Positions 38,242 to 51,124 of a DNA stretch of 64,000 nt are shown here, one piece after another. The position numbers and the translations under genes were made by a program. The notes beneath the pieces are model-generated. The model worked only from the letters and a program-made list of their open reading frames with translations. It was not told where the DNA came from and did not search any database. Source of the stretch: Acanthopleura granulata (taxonomy: Eukaryota; Mollusca; Polyplacophora; Chitonida; Chitonidae); the NCBI GenBank assembly GCA_016165875.1, contig JABBOT010000012.1, positions 10,626,136 through 10,690,135 of the forward strand. Direction: 5' to 3'. The first letter of the stretch is position 1, and each line of letters starts with the position of its first letter.

Positions 38242-38545
38242 CTGCAGAAACGTAACAGATAAATGCAATGGCTTTATGCGGTCATATGCCCAGGCCGTGG
38301 GGACCAGTCTGTGATAACATGTATTGACAGCACAGGCCGTCAGGCATGAGATATGGAGGTGGCTGTGCCGCACATAATGTAGAGGCGTTCTGCGGCGTGG
38401 AGTCGTGCAAGACCACGGGCTTTCAGGCAGAGGGATGAATGACGATGTTTTAATAGCTTACAACTGTGTAACATGGTCGAGACTGTTTATGTCTGTGATA
38501 TTAAAACGTTTTGAGTAATAACTCAATTATGAGTGATTAAAAATG
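38242..38545 (+). other. EFCAB11: Probable EFCAB11 3' UTR
   Basis: Follows the stop codon. An ATTAAA hexamer at 38500-38505 is the likely poly(A) signal. A Tc1/mariner terminal sequence begins directly after. Confidence 0.55.
38500..38505 (+). terminator. EFCAB11: Candidate EFCAB11 poly(A) signal ATTAAA
   Basis: ATTAAA, about 260 bp after the stop codon. It is the commonest variant of AATAAA. Confidence 0.5.
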
Positions 38546-39066
38546 TACACTGAACAAAAATATAAACACAACACTCAGTATTATAATAAAATTAACTGCC
38601 TTATCAAATTCTTTTCAATACCGTTTTTCACAGGGGCATAAAATGGACTCTTAGCAATTTATTTCCATAACTGATGGAAATGGAGAACCGATGTTAATGC
38701 TGAGGTGGAGTAGGAAACAGAGGTGGGGCCAGTTTGAGAAATGCCACACTTCATTACCGAGTATGTTCGCCATTTGCCTGCTGCACTGCTACTCTTCTTT
38801 GATGCATAGGCATTATCAGATGGTCAAGTGTGACTTGCTGAATGTTTTTTCCAGTCCTGTGCAAGGGCCACATGCAACTCTGTGATGTTACCTTGAACTG
38901 GAAGTTGCCGACGAACATGCCGGTAGAGGACATCCCACAGGTGTTCATTTGGGGACAGATCAGGTGAATACGCTCCCCAGTCGAGCACGTCAACGTTTTC
39001 GGCCTGTAGAAATGCTCTGCATACAGCAGCAACGTGGGGATACCTCTGCGTTCCTTTCTTTGGCAT
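38546..39066 (-). mobile_element. Truncated Tc1/mariner-type DNA transposon
   Basis: A TA dinucleotide at 38546-38547 is followed by 'cactgaacaaaaatataaac', the terminal sequence type of a widespread animal Tc1-like family. The transposase C-terminal part follows on the minus strand. I do not find the opposite terminal repeat or the N-terminal half beyond 39066, so the element is truncated at its 5' end. Confidence 0.85.
38754..39066 (-). pseudogene. Transposase C-terminal fragment, frameshifted
   Basis: The minus-strand frame from 39066 reads VLDWGAYSPDLSPNEHLWDV, the DDE_3 block that carries the third catalytic acidic residue (E in NEHLWD). The frame breaks near 38845-38855. The family-typical end (TLDHLIMPMHQRR, NGEHTR) continues in a second minus-strand frame that stops at 38754. 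The parts with the first two catalytic aspartates are absent. Not functional. Confidence 0.88.
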
Positions 39067-39635
39067 ATCTTATATGTACAAAATTAATCTGTGTACAAAC
39101 TTGCAGTGTCTATACTCTGTTTTACAAAGTTCCTCTTCTCCTACATAAGTGTGTGAGTGCTTGGGATTTAACTCTGTGACACGAGTGGATTCAGGTATTA
39201 CAATTCAGACTTAAAGTAAACATAGGTTGTTTTCACAACTATAGATTTACAATGTGAACTGAGAGTATGTTATGCATGTATTTATTTTAAATTCACTCTG
39301 CGCTCTGGTGCATCAGAAGTTAACACCTGGTCAGATTTCTTAAACCCACAAACCTGACCATACTCATAGAAATGAACAGTTTATGAGCACAGCGTTAAGC
39401 ACAGATCAAATTAATATCGTTATATACAGCGTCTGTCTTATAATGAGGGACTGAAGTTTAAACCCCAAGCAGTAAGATGAATGTGGCTCCGTTGATAAGC
39501 AATACCGACCATGAGCCACACAAGTAAGTCTTGGGCAGTGTGGTGTTTCTGCTTGATGGGTACTCGTTTATGGGCCTTGATGACAACAAGTGGTTGACAC
39601 AGCTGGATGGGTCGTTTGCACAATCTTACTGCAAG
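39067..39635. other. Intergenic, no gene seen
   Basis: No supported coding region or repeat. Confidence 0.5.
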
Positions 39636-39785
39636 TCTCCGAGTCTTATGTGGGCAGGTTCGCCAGTAAGTCGCGAAGGATCATTGTATTCCCGGGGCAC
39701 TCAGGTTTTCTCTGCCTGCCATGTACCAAGTGAAAAATTCTTGAATGTTTCGTGAAACAACTAAAACATATATAAAATAAATCAT
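39636..39785 (+). mobile_element. SINE family A, diverged 3' part
   Basis: Has 'cttatgtgggcaggttcgcc', 'agtaagtcgcgaaggatcat' and 'gtgaaaaattcttgaatgtt', then 'aaaacatatataaaataaat'. Confidence 0.65.
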
Positions 39786-40329
39786 GACTCGAGTTATTCC
39801 TGTTAACTTAAAAAGTTGACAGCGTTACTTTCCAACTTTGTAGTCAGCAGAAAGGATTAGGCCAAGCACTGGTTGACAGTGTCAGAAAACTGATTGGTAC
39901 AGTCTTCAGCACAGTAATCCGGTGACGCGTCAGTATAATGTCAGCACTGGGAGAACTCGAGCGAAAACAAAACAGTGAAAATATGCGAATGAAAATTTCT
40001 GACAATTTCAACAGATTACCGATTGGAACATGAAAGCATCGATTTTGTAAACGTTGTTTAACTGTTACCATCCCTGGATCCGTATTGGCAGAGCGCACAC
40101 TACAAACACTCTTTGCCTAAATCCAACAATCGACAACCATAAAAGTGTTTTTGTGTGTTTCAGCCCATTTTATGCTTGGTTTTATGCGTATGGGGATATC
40201 ATTAAGCTTCTGTGATACTTCTGCTTACAATGTGCTGTTCCAGACCTTATCGAGTGTCCTTTTTGACACAACCTTCTGAACACTAGGGTAATATACCCTG
40301 GTATTGATTTGTATGATACTGAGGATATA
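39786..40329. other. Intergenic, no gene seen
   Basis: No supported coding region or repeat. Confidence 0.5.
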
Positions 40330-40710
40330 GTCCTGGCCGAGTGGTTTAGACGCTCATCTTTTATACAAGGACACTTGTGGTGCAAGGCCAGCCCCGGCCT
40401 TGAGCAGACATCTGTGGATTCCATAGCTCTCACTGTTTATGGGGCCCTTAATAACGAGAAGCAGTCAACAATGCCGATATATAGGACATTGTAACACTGA
40501 AGACAATTTGTGTTTCACCAAATAAATACAGTGTGCATATCTGTACGTCAAACGTGGGGTTGTTCGCCAGTAACTTTTCAAAGATCAGTGGTCTACCCCA
40601 GACACTCCCGCTTTCTCAACCCATAGAAATGAATCATGGTATAAGTGAAAAATAAAGTTTTCGGTATGGCATTAAACAGCAAGCATATCAGTAAATAAAT
40701 CCACAAATAA
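40330..40710 (+). mobile_element. tRNA-headed SINE with family A tail
   Basis: 'gtcctggccgagtggtttag' at 40330-40349 is a class II tRNA-type (Ser/Leu) 5' end with an A box. Further on, 'ttcgccagtaacttttcaaa', 'cggtatggcattaaacagca' and 'gtaaataaatcc' are family A body and tail. They may be one element or two adjacent ones. Confidence 0.6.
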
Positions 40711-41390
40711 TAAGGAGTTCAAGGTCATAACGAATTGATTATGGGTAGTAATTTCTTCATTTATTTGTTGAGAACACACATGTGATCATATGTCTTGACA
40801 AGTATACTACAGAGTATAAATGGAAACCATTCAAATAAAGGTTTGCCTGGTATCCTGTATCACAGAACCATCCGGCTACTACTGTAACGTTGAGATCAAG
40901 CGGCAAGAAATGGCTGCTTCAGTTGTGGGTGGTACCGCCTCTGTGGTTAACCGATGAAGATCGAGTATCGTGTGCTTTACGGCCGTATTAACGAGTTAGC
41001 GAAGACTGTCAGTCGGGTCCAGATGGTCTCCAGGGACCAAACTGTGAGAGAAGATGCAGTGACCAGATGTACGCTCTCGTGAAGCACCACTCTTTATCAA
41101 AGGTCAGTCTTGCTCCGCGGTTAAATGTCATTAGTGCTATGACCATCGGATCTTGTGAGTCACCAAGGGGGATTTGAGCATTTCTGGCTTGACTGACCGC
41201 CGAGCGTGTCAGTTATACGTTGACTCGTGCGAGGATAAGTTAAATAATTCTGCGAGTTGGAACAGATACGGGTTCCTTGGCCAACAATACTGACACATCA
41301 GTGCAGACACAAAAACCCACCTTTATTCTTAACATGACAGACAACCACGTGAGATCGTCAAAGCTGACGTGGAATATATAAATTTAACTG
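40711..41390. other. Intergenic, no gene seen
   Basis: No supported coding region or repeat. Confidence 0.5.
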
Positions 41391-41585
41391 TTGATTGATG
41401 TTTTACAACATTCTCAGGAGTTTTTCACTAATACGAAGGCAATCAGCGTTATGGTGAGAGGAAACCGGGTTGGAAACCCACGACCATCCGCAGGATGCTG
41501 GCAAACTTTCCAGAGTTCGGCCAGAGAAGCCAGTATGCACTGGACTGAACACACAGTGGCCGCATGGGCGAGACCTTTCTTGTAG
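41391..41585 (-). mobile_element. SINE family A, antisense copy
   Basis: The plus strand shows the reverse of the tail ('gattgatgttttacaacatt'), then 'tctcaggagtttttcactaa', 'cccacgaccatccgcaggat' and 'gctggcaaactttcc', each the complement of family A body blocks. Confidence 0.85.
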
Positions 41586-41924
41586 TGTTGCACTAGCACA
41601 CTTGACACTCAGCCAAGGAAGCATACTTATCATTCATACAATGTTAGCGTCTGGCAATGGTAGTAGCAAGAGAGAAAACATAGCCTACATGTTGTTAATT
41701 TAAACTTCCTATAAAATTATAGAATCTTATCTTTTTACCAAAAGGTTGGGGAATATTGTAATTTAATTTTCTGTCAATTACTACTACAGAATACGGTTAT
41801 GTAATGAAAGCTTCCGTGTGTTTTACAACGCAAAAGTCCGTGTGCCGTGAAAGCAAGTCTAACGCTGAATTGAATTAGAATAAGCACATGTGTATATATG
41901 ACAGATGTACAGCCAGAGTGCGCT

Positions 41925-42160
41925 TGGACTCCCTTGCACTCACTGGTCTTGGGGTTTTAGTTACAAAAGTGGTCTACAACACTCATATTGTCCGCAGAGT
42001 AGCGTACGTCGGCGACCGCTTGTTTTCGGCAACACCTAACGGACAGAGACAGCTGGTTGATTCTAGAGGTTCCCAGCCCATGCCAGGGTCGAACCCGTGC
42101 CTGGAGTGTCTTAGCGATTGAAAGACAAGGGTCCCAACCACAGTACCATGACACAATAAT
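41925..42160 (-). mobile_element. tRNA-derived SINE-like segment, family D
   Basis: On the minus strand 'atggtactgtggttgggacc' is an A-box-like start and 'cacgggttcgaccctgg' a near-perfect B box (around 42086-42102). The rest matches no other copy in this window, so the family is defined only by its promoter-like head. Confidence 0.5.
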
Positions 42161-42777
42161 GCAGAAGGTATGTGTTATTAGTGAACTTGTGACGTGGTAC
42201 ATGAAGGCTGCTAAAGAAGTTTTCGTGTGCCACCAATTAAGAGAACTAAAATGGTGGTGTCTCCATGGCGGGATGTCTTTTCAAGTATAGTGTGATAAGA
42301 ACTCTCCAAAGCTCCATCTGTGGAAGTTACGCAACCTTATACTTCCGGGAACGTCTACCATTCCCCTGTCTTGGAGGTTTTCCAAGCATTTCCTCTGGTT
42401 TGTGGGAATATTTATACGCGAGGCATCTGGTCATATCTGACAGCACTTCAGTTTCACCAACCTATAGCCTACAAAACAGATGACATACCACAATAAAGCG
42501 CACTGCCTGTCAATACACTGGCTGGAAGCCCGAATGGTTCAGATGGATGGGCTAAGACAACCGAGGCGGGTCACCCTATCCGACCTGTGTCCTCCGAATC
42601 TTGGCTTCTCTGCCAATCCGTTTCATTTCGGTTTGCTATTAAACGCTGCTTTCGTTGTGCAAGATTCCGAATATATGGCCTAATTCTGCTTAAGTGAAAA
42701 GACAACCCTTGACCAAATGCATATATATATGTATCGATAAAAAAAATCCCGTTTAAAGAAAACGTCACTATTTATTT
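42161..42777. other. Intergenic, no gene seen
   Basis: No supported coding region or repeat. Confidence 0.5.
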
Positions 42778-43334
42778 TTGTGATGTAAGATAGCCAAGTT
42801 ATCGCAGTTCAAAGTAAGGAAAAACGCCCACGCCGGGAAAATCGAACGGACCGCCATACCATCAGTTTTAACCAATCAAGATTTCTACCATCGTAGGAGG
42901 CATCTGTTTCTGTTGTGACTACACCAGTTCCTACTTCAAAATTTTGCCATGTACAAGTATTGTTAAATCAGCTGTTTTCCATCCGATTACCAGACTATTC
43001 TGGTATACTTTAAAGTCATTTCAAAGAGTAAGTGGTAGTAGAATACATCTGGGGTTATTCTGCAAGGCGTAAACAAGGAGGCCACAAAGTGTGACCTTCG
43101 GTTGTAATAATAAAGTGAACCGTACTACGCTCGACAAAATACTGAAGAGCATAGGGCACGGATGACGTAACACAATGTTTCTGGTTTCTCTAAAATGGCG
43201 TATACCATGGCCTCCAGATTAAAATGCGATTCATAGAGTTACCAAGCACGTCATAAAAATGCCTATGCCTATTAAGATCTGCATGGACTCCTCTTCTGAA
43301 ATAACTTTAGTTATAATTTTTGTTGTCGTTTATT
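42778..43334 (-). repeat. Unnamed ~560-bp dispersed repeat, copy 2 (inverted)
   Basis: Reverse complement of the 5568-6127 segment, with shared blocks 'gaaaatcgaacgg', 'tgttaaatcagctgttttcc', 'ataccagaatagtc'-side spacing and 'acgtcataaaaatgcctat'. Differences are spread along the length, so the two copies are old. This copy has no long open frame. Confidence 0.75.
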
Positions 43335-46300
43335 TCAAGCCACGGTATTAGAAGGCGTGTGGCTACTTAATAAGCATTTGCATGAACTAAATGAAGTGAG
43401 GTGACCTGACTGCGAATTTCACCGGTTGCGTGCCAACAGTCACACTTTTATCGGTGCTGTAGTTTTGCTCTCTATGCTGTAGCCTTTTGTATTCCATTCA
43501 AATACTCGTCTTCTAGCGCTGTATTATATTACTGGTTATTCCAGTTTGGTCGTGCGTACTAATTAATGATGGCTTGGTGTTAGATGACAGTATACTATAC
43601 AGCTTAGGCCTTAGTGTGTTGTCGTTGGAATGGAAACGTTTTCCTCCTGTCTAATATTGCATTTGCAGCCATAGGGGTTCAAGGGTACTCTTTTACGGTT
43701 ATATATAGATAGAGGCATGTCCAACACGCCCCTCCCCATCTTGTTTTGGCTTTTTAAAAGTATGAGAGTACTTACTATAGCCTGCCTGTCTTAGACTACA
43801 ATTATTTTTTTCTATTTACATGTACTTACATCTTTACTTTCATTTCTGCTGAGCAGTTCCAAAGACTGCAAAGCCAAAACCCTCTTAGTTTGTTGATCTA
43901 TGAGACTGCTGATCATAACCTCCATTAGTGATGACTGTAGAAATTTTAACGAACCAGTTTGACAACAGTGGCGCCATTTTTTTTACCGCTCTTTTGCTAC
44001 ATGTACACGCATTGGCCACAATGTCTACTAATCCACCAAAGGAAATCTTGCAATAAACTTCATATCCTGCTCTATACAACTACATACGTCCCCAATGTAG
44101 TAATTCCCTGTTACTTTATGTGGTGCATAATGCTAATCCAAGCAAAAATTGGGGCTGTATGATATTTAGTACAAAGATATAATATAAAAGAGATTGACCA
44201 AATTCACCAGGAATTAAACACACAATGAGCAGTCAAGTGTTGATAGGCCAATACGTTCTTCGGGGCAATTAGCTCGGTACCACCCACAGCTGTGGCAATG
44301 TTTCCTCCTTACTTTGTAGGTTTTGTGATGCCCAAAGACCGTCCTTGAACATACTTAATTAGGTGTCAAATTTAAGGCTGAGGTTTCAATTGCCCAACCA
44401 GTGATTATTGTACGGAATTCTCTCCAAAACAGCTTAATGCATGATTGATATCCATCTTGGTTAATCGTCTGAATTGAATTTACATTGATTCAAAGTTTCT
44501 ATAGCTCGAAAGCTAAAAGGAATCTCTGCAGATGTATTCGAATGTCAGCGACAAGGATGACTTGGACCTTCAGGCACTTCGAACCTTTGGATATAGGAAG
44601 ATCTGTGCCAAATACAAGCAGCCGTGTTTACAACCCATACAGGCAATCAAATCCATGACATTATATGGCCACGATCATTAATGTTTAGTAATATTTCACA
44701 GATAGATTTTCAGGCAATTTGCTGCTCAACCAAACGTCTATAGAATATAGGAGAACCGGAAATAAGTGAGATGTTCGAGTGCTCGTATGCGGACTCCAGC
44801 GTAAGCCAGCTGGGATTGATCCCGGAACTGTCTTAAGTGTCTAACGTCTTCTTCTGGCCTCAGTTTAGTGGCCAATTACCGTAAACTGTTCACCATCCCT
44901 GGGGTCAGCGTGCTTATCGATTACTCCCCCCCCCCCACCGAAAGTTTCCCATTAGTGAGTTAATCGAGTTGACTTTGTTATAGGTCGATTAAGTTGGGTT
45001 TCTTATATCCCTGTATAAAAAAGGGGCCGTTTTGTATTATGCCAGCGCTAGCCCCAATCACTGGGAAATCAAGAGCAGTTTCAATTCCGGCGTTGGGCGG
45101 GGATTCCCCCGTTCTCACTGTTCATCAGATCTTGGCGACAATAAACCACACCGGCGCTCGTGTTGCTTCTCGTGAAACCTTGCATTTGCTGAAGACCTCA
45201 AAGGCCTTGCCAAAGGTAGGTGGTTTACTCCGGGCCCTATAGTATCCTCCATCAATAAGAACTAACCACCATCGTATAAGTATAAATCACGAACATGTTG
45301 TTAAACAGCAATTTGTCAGTGAATTAAGTATTATTTAAAGGAGGAATCCAGACAGTAAGATTGAAAAATGGTATCCAAAAACATTTCATTCGAATATAAG
45401 AAGCACAAAGAAAATTTTTTTTAGAGTTTTTCAAAAACAAGAAAGAGCTGATCAAAATTTATGACTGAAGTCTGACATTATGAGGAAATATGAGAAATAT
45501 AATTGATAAAACTGAGTGTTTTAGAAAATATCTGAGTGCTAAAGATACAGGATTCAGGTCCTAGAGATAAACTTAAGAGGACATTTTTCAGTATTTTAGG
45601 CCCAAGAAAAAACAGCACTTATTGAAAACAGTTGCTGCACAACATTTGCTGATAATTGCGGCCAACGGGGTAGGGTCAAACACCTAGAGTCGATATTAAT
45701 ATTTATGAGCTTTGCACATAAATTTATAGTCCTAAAAGAAGAATTTTTGCAGCAAACAGCAATGTGCAAGGAATGAGTGAAATATGGCTTTACAGCACAT
45801 TCAGCCACATTGTCGAGAGCGGATTAAGAAGGTTGTTATGGATGGAACTGCGAATAATATAAAGATTGCATACACAAACACTTGTCTCTCTGTCACTAGT
45901 TATCAGCTCGTGCAATATAATCGTAGTGAAATTTCGAAAAACCATGGACTCAAGGCTTTACATGCCTCAGTATGGTTTTTTAGTCTATAATTTATGTATT
46001 TATTTTCGGTTCTACCATACACTTTCGCACCCTACGGTTTACACAGAAACAGGTGACAGATTTCTTTCTTGCATATTATGTTCTATGCTCTGCTTATATA
46101 TACTATGGGTCTGGGCTGAGAGATTCGTGCCTTGCATGGGCAGCAGGCCATATTGTGTTCCAACCATACCTACAGATATCGACAAAACTTTTCCCGCGGG
46201 AGCAGCATACGGCCGAGATGGAACTTAACATAAAAACAGCGCCACTTATCTGGTTTCACGGTCACCAGGTCAGGTGAACGCCAGTGGTGGACGAGTAGAA

Positions 46301-46520
46301 GAGGTCCTGGTTAAATGTCGGTTATACTGAATATACTCGAAATGAAGAAGAAGAGGGTTCGAGGAAACCTCACATGAAAAAATAGTACAGGAAAACATAC
46401 TGCGAATCCCTCAGAGAAGGACCGTAGTCCCTATACAAGTGGACTGGTTTTAACTTTTATTAGTTAAATATTGTGTGTAAAGTTTCATAATACACAATCT
46501 GGTTTGTGATTTTGTTTATG
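43335..46520. other. Intergenic, SINE scraps only
   Basis: No gene is supported. A poly-C tract lies at 44926-44937. A SINE family A scrap with 'ccttgccaaaggtaggtggt', 'aaccaccatcgtataagtat' and 'ttaaacagcaatttgtcag' lies at about 45206-45320. Confidence 0.5.
45206..45320 (+). mobile_element. SINE family A scrap
   Basis: Body and tail blocks in family order; the head and A-rich tail are lost. Confidence 0.55.
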
Positions 46521-46658
46521 TGCTGAACTGTCTAACCTTGTATTTGATGAGTCAAAACCAGCTTTGTAAGTCGATAGGTTAAAAATTTGTGCTGACCTGT
46601 CTAACCTTGTATTTGATGAGTCAAAACCAGCTTTGTAAGTCGATAGGTTAAAAATTTG
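46521..46658 (+). repeat. 69-bp perfect-type tandem duplication
   Basis: Two units of 69 bp beginning 'tgctgaactgtctaacctt' and 'tgctgacctgtctaacctt'. Apart from one base they look identical, which implies a recent event. Confidence 0.95.
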
Positions 46659-49366
46659 CCGAATTCCGATCTTTTAACGTGAGTCGATAACTTACCTAGG
46701 GACCAGACTACAAAACGACAATGACCTTTAACATATCGTCTCATGTACCCATTGCGAATTGGCATATGTTAGTTTTGGCCCCGGTTGGTCTGTCTATAAA
46801 GCAGTTAGTTATCTGCCATATTGAATTCACACCCCACGTTTCGATTAATGTATGTTTACAGTTGATGCCGTAAGGACATGCCCGATGTGTCAAGGTTGAC
46901 TTAACTAGCGGGATGTGCCAAAGTGGCGACATAAAACACAGTTCCGACTACTATTGGTAATGGACTTCAAGAGATAAACATTGTTGTTAGTGCGTATTAA
47001 ACGTCTACTGGTTGAAAACTGTCCACAGACTACTTTATTTTTTATGTATATGAGTTGCTTCAAAGAACACTGTTTCTCTTTATGGCGTATATCCACGTGG
47101 GACTGTGCATAGGCTTAACTCCTCCGTTTAGTGAATACACGTCTGACTGATATATTTCGGTATGGCTTTAAAGTCGCATTTTAAGGCTCAAAATAGAATC
47201 ATGGATAATCAGCTGATGGAGAGTGGTGTCTCATTTTGTCACTACATTATCTTTCATAATAAAAAATGCTAAGTTAACATGTTTCCGTGGCTTGTCCATC
47301 AGATATAGGCTACGTATGCCCGTCCAATCAGTCAGCGTTAAGTAGACATAAGGTACATATTTGGATTGTCACAAGTCAAATGTGTGAAATTACCTGGTAT
47401 ATAGGCCTTCACTGTCGATGTGGAACGATCTCTCTCCCTTCAGTCGTTTTACAGACGATGCGCAGATCCCGGTTGGGACTTTCCCTTATGGCGAAATTAC
47501 ACTAACAGGCAATATGTATAGATGGAGGTTAGACACAAGTGAGGAAGATATACATATGTTAGGTTTGGATTTGAGGTTAATGACCTTCAAGTCAGTAGTC
47601 GTGGCATGAAGATGTTGTTATTTTTTTTTCATGCAAGAACAGGTTATAAATGGATTGTGTCTCAGGAAAGAACTCAGGAAAGAAATCAGATTTAAGAAAT
47701 AGAGGATAGTAATTTCCTACCTTCCAGGCAAAACGCTGGTGAATGATGCCTCACAAATGGGACGAACTATCCCAGGTCTCAATACAAATTGGAAACCACC
47801 CGTAATGAAGATGGATTGCTGGAAAATGGAATTTGCGTATTTGGCGGAGTGATTTAAGTACATTGATGTGCTGTCAGGTGATGGGCCTCAGGAGTGTGGT
47901 CCACACAAAGCGTAAACGCTAATACAGGTTAACCAGTGGGTTGCAGTTAATCTTTAACGGAAGAATTTCGGATTAGCACCTTATAAAAGCTGGGAAGAAA
48001 TCACCTCCGCAATGTCGCTTTATTGTTAACAAATTGCAATAAGCTGCAAAGATGTCGTTGTAAATTTGCGTCTTCTGTCTGTCTGTGTGACCGTCAGTGA
48101 CAGTTGTCGGGCCTCTGTCGTCTCCATTCCTGGTTTGTCGCCGCTGAAAATTTGGATAAGGTTAAAGCCGCATGAATACTAATCTCTTTAACTACAGCTC
48201 GGATGGCTACATGCTAGAAAGCTGTGGAGACACAGGGGCCAGGTGGATCTCGTATACACGAACTCTACCTAACTCTGTTCAGTAAGTCTTCTCCAACGTA
48301 ACGATCGATCCCTGCAAGTGTCTGGACCAGGGTTATATATCCGCTTGCCACCATGTGCAGAAGATGGTGAAACGGAATTGGTAAAACCACTCCTGAAGGA
48401 ATTGAAGGAATTAGTTGTACACCGACGGAGGGGCCTCTAGGGTGCTCCGGAGCCGACCAGTTAAATAAATATAAGAGAGCCATGCCCGCGAGAACTCACA
48501 GCTCTTTATACCTCCCCGCCAGCCATGATGTAAAATGGCAGTCCGTTCCAAGACGAAATGCCTTTCGCGGAGGCAGCAGTGCGAGCGCCGGCTTAGATGT
48601 TGAAGCAGACCTGTGTCAATCTGTCACTTTGTCCTAATATGGCTTTAAGATTTACGCCACACAAGAGACGCCCAGAGGAAATAACACGGCGAGCAGGAAC
48701 CCTGAGAAAATTTAAAGCTTTTGCACATTTATTTCGTTTCCCTGCAAATTGCCATGGAACTGCGTAGAACGTGGTCTGACTGTAGGCAGGTATCACGTAC
48801 ATACAGACACAGTTGTGGAACACCGACTCAGAAATAATTCAGGCATTTCAAGGAGAAATATGTAAAGATGCTTATGTGCCTGCTATTACAGAGACTGATT
48901 ATAGTTATTCCTATCTTATAGAAAAGAGCAATGGATTTCTTATAAACGGCAAAGGCAATCTTGACACAACCTGCTGATTACAGTAAATATTTTGATGGTT
49001 CTCTCACCTCATTCATATAAGATCCATACCCTAGACAATTATTAGGTATCTGATTGTCGCTTAATGTTATACTCATGAATGTTATACTTATACCGACGTG
49101 GTTATTTCGATGTGAGGAGGAAACGCTAGCACGCGAAGATAAGTTTCTACATGCCGAATTTTCCTCGTGAAATGTGCAGCTATGCTCGCCATATTATTTA
49201 GTGAAAGTAAAAATGGTCTTCACCGAACATTAGACTGCACAAACAACCACGTGGATGTGGTCAACCACTTAATGATTGCCACCATGCAAAGCCCAAGGAA
49301 CAGTGGGAGCGCAACGCTCGCATTCCGTGTTCATGACCGGGACGGAAGTATATGTATATGTATTTG
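46659..49366. other. Intergenic, no gene seen
   Basis: Short open frames on both strands without family features. No repeat identified. Confidence 0.5.
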
Positions 49367-49651
49367 AATGCTTTGGTTTTACGTCGTACTCAACAATTTT
49401 TCAGTTTATAAGACGACGAAGGGTTCTTTGAATATAAATATATACTGTGTCTTCTTGTGGCAGGGAGAGCCAATGCCACCAAAGTGACCCCGTCACAGGA
49501 ACATCATGACGAAGACACCGGACATGACACCGGGCCAACTATTCCTGTTTTCCCTGCCCAAACCTATCAGTGGCTGGTGCTGAACCGGCACCTCGTGGGT
49601 ACTGCTGATTGGATACCAAGCGTGTTAACCACTTAGCCGAAACAGTCGCCC
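49367..49651 (-). mobile_element. tRNA-derived SINE, family B (copy 3)
   Basis: Begins 'gaatgctttggttttacgtc' and carries 'ccaaagtgaccccgtcacag', 'catgacgaagacaccggaca' and 'caactattcctgttttccct'. The minus-strand head 'cggctaagtggttaacacg' is the A box and 'gccggttcagcacc' the B box. Confidence 0.85.
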
Positions 49652-50529
49652 AATGAGATTACTGGCACTGATGAACAACTCATAATTATTTTAGCGAGTT
49701 AAACTGAAAAGTACGGTGAAATGAAATGAACCAGTGTATAAAGAGCCAAGACGCTGTATATATTTCAGTTCGAGTAGTTCGATTTGAGATTTTATTTAAA
49801 AATATTTTCAAACTAATACACATTTTTACATAACGTATCTTAATTTATTTGTGCCCGATTGTCGTTTCTGGCTCATTCTACTATGGCACTGGTCTCACCT
49901 TGGCCAAACATGTCAAAGGCATTTGTCCGGATATCATAAGCTCCGGAAGCCATGACCTTTGTCAGGCACCAAGGAAAGAGCGGTGCAGTCCATAGGTTCC
50001 GCTTGACCGTTATAGTATGTATGAGCCAAAAATCTTGAGAACTCCGTTAAATAAGTAGTAAAATAAATAAAGAGGAAATGAAGAGGTTATTTGTGTTTAC
50101 AAAGACAAGACAAACGCATTGAAGAATGGGTACATCTTTCAATCCATTCGCGGTAATCCTAACATATAAGAAATGTATGTTGAAGAACATGAAGAAACTT
50201 TTTTGCGGAAATTTGGTGACATCAGGGGCTGAAAGAAAAGCGCCTTACATCTGCATCCCATTGATGCACTGCATCATGAATAAAGATTCAAAGTCACAAT
50301 GGCTGCGTCCGACTTCATCATTTCTTCTTCTAGATGTACAGGTTGTCATCTAACGCCTTCACAGAGATTGACTAACACAGGACTGAGAAGATGTCTGCAG
50401 GCATTTATCGAAGCAGAGTGCATGGCAGCTCTGACAAAACTCTACTTTCGCATGTTCTGATTAACTAATCTACTGACTGGTCTTTAATGCCGTGCTCAAG
50501 ACAGCGTCTTTTTCGTTCACATGACAGCG
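49652..50529. other. Intergenic, no gene seen
   Basis: No supported coding region or repeat. Confidence 0.5.
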
Positions 50530-50700
50530 TCCAGGTGTATGGGTGTTAGGCATCGGAGTAGCCGGATTATACATACGACCAACCTTTGGCAGGTACCTGA
50601 AAAACTTCCTGACTTAAAGCCGCATCCATAATAGTGAAGACTGTATTCGAACACGCGACCTCATTGATCATGGTCCCGATAGTCGATCATTGCTTTAAGC
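50530..50700 (-). mobile_element. Decayed tRNA-derived SINE, family C (copy 2)
   Basis: On the minus strand: 'atgaggtcgcgtgttcgaat' with the B box, then 'cttaagtcag'-like spacing and 'tttttcaggtacctgccaaa'. The order agrees with 6905-7080. Confidence 0.5.
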
Positions 50701-50885
50701 ATGAACCAGTCAGAGCCCTCTGATATGATTGCATTTTTCTGTTTACACTGTTGTCGTGTAGCGAGTGCACTCCAACAAACCTGTTGTGAAATGCGTAAGT
50801 TGATGCAATAATCCCAAGACACGTCGAACGACGTTCCGCTCTTAGAGGGGGGAGTGGTTTTGGTGGTCGGGGGTGGTTTTGGGCT

Positions 50886-50915
50886 TGTGTGTGTGTGTGT
50901 GTGTGGGGGGGGGGG
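50886..50915 (+). repeat. (GT)n followed by poly-G
   Basis: Nine or ten GT units run into a G tract of about 12. Open frames crossing it on either strand are artefacts. Confidence 0.9.
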
Positions 50916-51124
50916 TGATGCATATTTTATTTGTCCTCCTTACGTCCATATTTCATTTTTTTATATTAGCATGCATGCTTACTATATTATGTTTCCATTA
51001 CCAATGAGACGCCATTCTGGAACTCGAGTCTGTACACTGCACCCACATCCAGACATCTTCAGCTGTGTTCATATAACGCACATACACCAAGACACTCCCA
51101 TCTATGTACACAGCACAGACATAT

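Noticed and set aside
40330..40400. Possible Ser/Leu tRNA gene
   Set aside because: Only the 5' end resembles a tRNA; the B box and acceptor stem are missing, as expected for a SINE head.
45866..46228. 120-codon plus-strand open frame
   Set aside because: Hydrophobic but without signal, family or codon bias, and overlapped by another frame of similar quality.
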